Below are positions 59,874-64,000 of a stretch of DNA of 64,000 nt, in pieces. The stretch covers positions 7,715,074 to 7,779,073 of the forward strand of contig NZ_CP041186.1 in the NCBI RefSeq assembly GCF_006517175.1. Direction: 5' to 3'. Positions within the stretch are counted from its first letter, which is position 1. Every line of letters begins with the position of its first letter. A program made the position numbers and the translations under genes. Below the pieces are notes generated by a model. It saw only the letters and a program-made list of their open reading frames with translations. It had not been told where the DNA came from and made no database searches. This stretch comes from Persicimonas caeni. GTDB taxonomy: Bacteria; Myxococcota_A; Bradymonadia; Bradymonadales; Bradymonadaceae.

Positions 59874-60823
59874 ACGCCCCCAAGGCTCAGACCGACAAAG
59901 TCGATACGGACTGCGTGATCGTCGGCGCCGGACCGGCCGGCATCAGCGCCGCCAAGTGGCTGCTCTCCTTTGGCGTCCCCTTTCGCTGGTTTAGCACCGA
60001 CGGCGACGTGGGCGGGCTCCTCCACCGCGTCAGCAACGCCATCCACAACTATCCGGGCGGGCATTTCGGCTCGGGGCTCGACCTCGTCGACGCGCTGCGC
60101 GCCGACGTCGCCGACCTCGACGACACATCCCCGGTCGCCGCCCACGTCCGCCAACTGCGCCTGTCGGACGGCCGCTGGCACGCCACCTTTCTCGACGCCG
60201 CGCCTGTGAGCGCCGACTCGGTCATTTTGGCCACCGGCACCCGCTACCGCACGCTGGGCGTGCCCGGCGAAGACGAGGCGATGGGCGACTGCGTCAGCCA
60301 GTCGGCCACCGCCGACGGCGAGCACTACACGGGCCGCACCGTCGCCGTGGTTGGCGGCGGCGACGCCGGCTTCGAGAACGCCCTTCGCCTGGCCGAGCAC
60401 GGCTGCAACGTGTGGATGCTGCTGCGCAACGACCAGTTCAAAGCCCGCCCCCATTTTGTCGAGCGTGTGGAGGCGAACCCGAATATCGAGTTCTACCCCT
60501 TTCCGACGACCGTGACCGAGATTCGCCCCGGCGAAGGTGATGACGCCTGTCGGCTCATCCTCGACGTCGCCGGGCGACGCCAACTCTTGGACGTCGCGTG
60601 TCTGTTCGTGCGCATCGGCGTCGAGCCGGTGCTCCCGGCCATCATGCCGTCGCTCGAAACCTCCGGCGGCTTCGTCGTCGTCGACTCCCACCAACAGACC
60701 TCGGCTGACGGCCTCTTCGCCGCCGGCGACGTGACTGACTGCCTGCTGCGCTCGGTCGCCACCGCGGTGGGCGCCGGAGCAACCGCCGCAAAAGCCGCGG
60801 CGCTCCGGCTCGGTTACCTGTAA
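59870..60823 (+). CDS. thioredoxin-reductase-like flavoprotein lacking CxxC
   Basis: 317 residues. FAD motif CVIVGAGPAGISAAKWLL, FAD contact GGLLHRVSNAIHNYPGG, NADPH motif AVVGGGDAGFENALRLAE, and ATG/GD motifs LATGTRYR and GLFAAGDVTD. The position of the redox cysteines (CATCDG in TrxB) reads QSATADG, so it cannot reduce thioredoxin in the usual way. Similar CxxC-less TrxR-like enzymes act as ferredoxin/flavodoxin-NADP reductases or as small-molecule oxidoreductases. Coupled to the altered FolE homologue upstream. Confidence 0.85.
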   Translation: MNAPKAQTDKVDTDCVIVGAGPAGISAAKWLLSFGVPFRWFSTDGDVGGLLHRVSNAIHNYPGGHFGSGLDLVDALRADVADLDDTSPVAAHVRQLRLSDGRWHATFLDAAPVSADSVILATGTRYRTLGVPGEDEAMGDCVSQSATADGEHYTGRTVAVVGGGDAGFENALRLAEHGCNVWMLLRNDQFKARPHFVERVEANPNIEFYPFPTTVTEIRPGEGDDACRLILDVAGRRQLLDVACLFVRIGVEPVLPAIMPSLETSGGFVVVDSHQQTSADGLFAAGDVTDCLLRSVATAVGAGATAAKAAALRLGYL

Positions 60824-60858
60824 GTACAGCCTACTGAGCACAGCCCACTGAGCACAGC

Positions 60859-63615
60859 CTACTGCAGGCTGCACTCGATCATGCTGCCGACGACGAGCGA
60901 CCATTCTTCGGGGTCGTCGCTCGTCTTCTCACTCCAGAAGAACACCAACCCCTCCGGACCGCTCGCCATCTGCGGGAAGTTCGACGACCCGCTGGTCATG
61001 CCGAACTGATCGAAGCGCATCGGCTTCTCGGTCGGCATCCCATCGGCGTCGTGTCGGTAGAGATCCCGGTTGAGCGTGCGCAGCCTTCCGTCGACGACCT
61101 CCACATCGATGCGCTCACAGTAGTTGTAGCTGCCGCCGTGACTGAACTCGACCAGCGGAGCACTCCCCTCGAGCTGCAACGACGCGTCCAACGCGACGAC
61201 TGTCGGGCGATCACTGCTCGACTGGCCGCCCCACACGACCCAATAGCCGCCGCCGGGCCGCTGAACGATATTGGCGTGCGCGGCGTGATAGATGTCCGCG
61301 TCGACGCTGAACGTCGTCGTCTTGTTGGCGCCAATCTCGATGGGCGTGCCTTCGACGGTGCCGTCCAAGCCGATCACCGCCGCCTCGAGCAAATAGCGCT
61401 TGTCGCCCGAGGAGCTGCCGTCGTCGGGGTTGGCGCGGCTCGACCACACCCCGAGCCATCGGTCTTCGTACGGCGCCAGCGTCAGCCCGCGAGCTTTCGC
61501 GTCCAGATCGCCTACCTTCACCGACGCCGAGGGCGCCTGCAAGGCCTCGTCGAAGACGCGGAAGCCTGCGTAGTAGCCACTGTCGTACTCGTCCCAGGTC
61601 ACTGTAAGCTCTCCGTTGCGGTGAAAGACGCGGGGGAACTCGCCGCGTCCGACTTCCACGGGCGGCTCGGTGCGCGGCTGTCCTCCGTCGAGTCGCTGGA
61701 TGTAGACCCGTCCACTGCTGTCCCAGACCACCCAGGTGGCTTGGCCGTCGGTCGCGGTGTCCGGCGTCTGCTCGGCATAGGCGCCGAGCCTGACGGGCGT
61801 GCCCTGCACCGTGAAGTTCGAGTCGATCTGGACCGTCATCAGCGAGCCGCCGCTCGATCCGAGCGTGCGCTGATTCCAGAAGAGCTGCCACCCGCCGTCG
61901 ACCGGCGTGATGTACGGGTGATAGGCGGCTTCGCCGTCGAACGGAATCCGCAACTCCTCGACGAGGGGCATGTCGTCGACCAGGCCGTTGCAGTTGTTGT
62001 CCAGCCCGTCGCACTGCGGCACGTCGCCCAGGGTATTCGGCACGCACGTCGGCCCCGTCTGCGTGCAGGCGTACGAGCCCTCGCCGCACACGCCCGGAAG
62101 ACCGGTGGCACATTCGCCATCGGGCGCCGGTCGGTCCTCGATGAGTCCGTCGCAGTCTCGGTCCCAGCCGTCGCAATGCGTGGCCGGCTCTCCGCAGCTG
62201 TCTTCTCGTACCGGACACGCAATCGGTCCGCCGCGCAGTTGATAGCGCTTGCTGCCGTCGGCTTGTCGGATCGAGGTGGCCCACAGCCAACCGGCGTTGC
62301 TACGCGCCGTCGCGATACCCTCGATACGACACTCCTCGCAGCCTTCGATGGCCGACGACTGCGGGAGCTCGAGCCCGCTCTCCGCGCCGACGTCCGGCAT
62401 GCCGGGCTGACCGTCGCGCGTCCAGGCGTAGACTTTGGTCATGTCGTTGCCGAACGCCGTAATCCCTCGGCCGTTCCAGAAGACGTCGAGGTTGCGCGCC
62501 CCGTAGGTATCGATGGGCATCTCGATGACGTCGGTGCGCGGCGCGCCCTCTTTGTCGAACTCGCGGCCAAACAACGACGAGCCCGCCGCCCACACCGCCA
62601 AGAACCCCGCGTCGACGCTGAACAGCCCCAGCGCTTTGGTGCTCTCCTGTTGGTCGCTCACACTGATCGGCTCGACGAGTTCGCGGCCGTAGTGGTCGTG
62701 CAGGTGGAGCTTGGGTGCTTCGTCGGCGTTCGTGCTCGACAACACGCCGTATCGGTCGGGCAGCGTGGCAAGTTTCAAGTCGGCGCCCTCACCGGCGCTC
62801 ACCCAATGAACGGCGGTGTCGAGCGGCACGCCGTCCATGCCGAGACGCGTGCCGCTCATCCGACCGTCGTAGATGCGCGCCATGAGCACGCCGCCGGCCG
62901 CCGGCAGCAACTCGATGCGGCCGCTGAAGTTTCGGCTCCCCACGAATTCGTAGGGGCCCTCGACCACGGCGCCCTCGTCAGAGACGACCACCGTGTGCAG
63001 CACACGGCCGAAGCTGTAGGCGATGAGCAAGCCCTCATCGACGGGCAACAGCGCCTCGACGATCTGTGGGTCGTCGGCGCTGACTGGGATCACCGTCGGC
63101 TCGAGATCGAATGAGCCATCGGCATTGAGTCGCGCCACCTTCATTTCGCCTGGCTCGCTGACGGTCGAGATTTGACCCCAGGCCGCCCAGACACGGTCTC
63201 CATCGGCCGCCAAAAGCGGTGGCAGCCCCAAAATATGCGATTCATCGAGCCAGAACGCCTCGAAGCCCAACGGCTCGATATTGTCGACCAGGCCGTCGCA
63301 GTTGTCGTCGATCCCCGAGCAGGTCTCCTCGCCTGGTTCGACCTGGCCTTCGCAGGCGCTCCACTCTCCTCCGGCGCAGGTCTGCGTGCCTGCCGTGCAC
63401 GCGCCTTCGTCGGTGCCGCATGCTCGCTCTTCGCCGTCGGTGCACCCGCCTGCGTCGGCGTCCGCAACTTCGGTATCCGCAATGTCTGCGTCCGCATTGC
63501 CGGCATCTGAAAGGGGGTCTTTTTGCTTCGGGGCATCGTCACTGCAGGCAGTGGCGACGACCATCACGAGTAAAACGAGGAGGCTTCGCAGCCTGGGCGG
63601 GTCGACGTACTTCAT
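60859..63615 (-). CDS. lipoprotein with putative-metal-binding (MopE-type) motifs and beta-propeller-like body
   Basis: 918 residues, lipobox ATAC, then an Asp/Ala-rich linker. Three copies of the Asp-rich putative metal-binding motif: ETCSGIDDNCDGLVDN, THCDGWDRDCDGLIED, PQCDGLDNNCNGLVDD (PF11617-like), each beside Cys-rich ACxGxxTxxxC segments. The rest (about 115-480 and 560-900) is Trp/Asp-rich repeated beta blades (GDRVWAAWGQ, ATWVVWDSSGRVYIQRLDGG, GGGYWVVWGGQ), fitting a propeller. Surface-exposed Ca2+- or Cu-binding scaffold is the best guess. Stands alone. Confidence 0.83.
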   Translation of the reverse strand: MKYVDPPRLRSLLVLLVMVVATACSDDAPKQKDPLSDAGNADADIADTEVADADAGGCTDGEERACGTDEGACTAGTQTCAGGEWSACEGQVEPGEETCSGIDDNCDGLVDNIEPLGFEAFWLDESHILGLPPLLAADGDRVWAAWGQISTVSEPGEMKVARLNADGSFDLEPTVIPVSADDPQIVEALLPVDEGLLIAYSFGRVLHTVVVSDEGAVVEGPYEFVGSRNFSGRIELLPAAGGVLMARIYDGRMSGTRLGMDGVPLDTAVHWVSAGEGADLKLATLPDRYGVLSSTNADEAPKLHLHDHYGRELVEPISVSDQQESTKALGLFSVDAGFLAVWAAGSSLFGREFDKEGAPRTDVIEMPIDTYGARNLDVFWNGRGITAFGNDMTKVYAWTRDGQPGMPDVGAESGLELPQSSAIEGCEECRIEGIATARSNAGWLWATSIRQADGSKRYQLRGGPIACPVREDSCGEPATHCDGWDRDCDGLIEDRPAPDGECATGLPGVCGEGSYACTQTGPTCVPNTLGDVPQCDGLDNNCNGLVDDMPLVEELRIPFDGEAAYHPYITPVDGGWQLFWNQRTLGSSGGSLMTVQIDSNFTVQGTPVRLGAYAEQTPDTATDGQATWVVWDSSGRVYIQRLDGGQPRTEPPVEVGRGEFPRVFHRNGELTVTWDEYDSGYYAGFRVFDEALQAPSASVKVGDLDAKARGLTLAPYEDRWLGVWSSRANPDDGSSSGDKRYLLEAAVIGLDGTVEGTPIEIGANKTTTFSVDADIYHAAHANIVQRPGGGYWVVWGGQSSSDRPTVVALDASLQLEGSAPLVEFSHGGSYNYCERIDVEVVDGRLRTLNRDLYRHDADGMPTEKPMRFDQFGMTSGSSNFPQMASGPEGLVFFWSEKTSDDPEEWSLVVGSMIECSLQ

Positions 63616-63775
63616 ACTTCCATCCTGGGAGCAAGAGAGCGCTTACAATACGGATTCACCTGTGCTTGGAGATGTCCCGGTGAACCCAAAACCAAATGAA
63701 GCGGGTAGTCGTGCGCGTTCGACGAAACCGGTGCTGCTTTATTCAAAATTTGAAGTTTGCTATCCCGTCCCCAAT

Positions 63776-63805
63776 TTGACGCTGCTCGCGTGCGTGTGCT
63801 AATTC
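63776..63805 (+). promoter_or_regulatory. candidate sigma-70 promoter for the biotin carboxylase gene
   Basis: TTGACG, 18-nt spacer ending TGTGC, TAATTC; transcript start near 63812, about 44 nt before the ATG. The rest of the 240-bp gap 63616-63855 is AT-richer than average (63730-63780) and shows no gene. Confidence 0.5.
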
Positions 63806-63855
63806 ACGCCTGTCTAACTTAGTGTTTACTAACCAAGGCCCTCGAGGACCGAACC

Positions 63856-64000
63856 ATGTTCGATCGAATTCTTGTTGCCAACCGTGGAGAAATCGCCGCT
63901 CGGGTCATCCGGACCTGCAAGAAGATGGGGATCCACACGATCGCCGTCTATAGCGAAGCTGACGAGGGTGCCCCGCACACGCAGCTCGCCGATGAGGCGC
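63856..64000 (+). CDS. biotin carboxylase / acyl-CoA carboxylase alpha subunit, partial (N-terminus)
   Basis: 48 codons are visible before the window ends. [20 protein letters not shown] and [13 protein letters not shown] are the unmistakable N-terminus of biotin carboxylases (AccC and the alpha subunits of propionyl- or methylcrotonyl-CoA carboxylase). Which one cannot be told without the C-terminus. GAGGA lies 8 nt upstream of the ATG. Confidence 0.9.
   Translation, partial: MFDRILVANRGEIAARVIRTCKKMGIHTIAVYSEADEGAPHTQLADEA

Overview
This is a chromosomal window from a high-GC Gram-negative bacterium of delta-proteobacterial/Myxococcota type. Lipobox signal peptides, OmpA and PilZ proteins, Hanks-type Ser/Thr kinases, FHA domains, a sigma-54 activator, PrkA, an AgmX/PglI-like domain and putative-metal-binding lipoproteins all fit. 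A Bradymonadales-like origin is my best guess from gene style only, not proven. I see no rRNA, tRNA, IS element, prophage or CRISPR array.

Layout. 1-2839 (minus): two tandem cysteine-rich Sel1-repeat lipoproteins, the first cut by the window edge. 3034-5979 (plus): a zinc-ribbon/AAA/TPR protein, followed by a 27-bp tandem hairpin array. 6387-13900 (minus): pabA, pabC, pabB (with a palindromic insertion in its reading frame), an OmpA lipoprotein, a coiled-coil exported protein, prkA and a lipoprotein. 14139-25322 (plus): double-FHA protein, large lipoprotein, Ser/Thr kinase with PEGA-like tail, membrane protein, FHA-GAF-sigma-54 activator, then candidate enhancer dyads and a -24/-12 promoter at two lipoprotein genes. 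26168-33753: an endonuclease III-like TIGR02757 protein, then a minus-strand run with a CPBP protease, tsaE, a GYF/AgmX pseudokinase and a pseudo-receiver/DUF4388 protein.

33837-43652 (mainly minus): HEAT-repeat lipoprotein, nucleobase/nucleoside salvage genes (hpt, upp, tdk), an SCP2-like protein, dapF, a PilZ gene preceded by a predicted three-way-junction RNA, an acyl-CoA ligase and a proline-rich membrane protein. 44036-51766 (plus): a giant PKD/CARDB lipoprotein and an operon of a metallophosphoesterase, two DUF1444-like proteins and a DUF1285 protein. 51757-54373 (minus): a duplicated-domain lipoprotein, icd and a small protein. 54474-60823 (plus): PLP enzyme, LMW phosphatase, YebC, ruvC-ruvA-ruvB, a divergent GTP cyclohydrolase I and a thioredoxin-reductase-like flavoprotein without CxxC. 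The window ends with a large metal-binding-motif lipoprotein (minus) and the start of a biotin carboxylase gene (plus).

Most interesting: (1) a possible kinase-to-FHA-to-sigma-54 envelope signalling locus whose target promoter may be visible; (2) a family of short hairpin elements, inserted in frame in pabB and amplified into an array that is stop-free in all six frames; (3) a structured RNA ahead of the PilZ gene; (4) an hpt gene that appears to start at AUC; (5) a GTP cyclohydrolase I homologue with several altered active-site positions, coupled to a flavoprotein.
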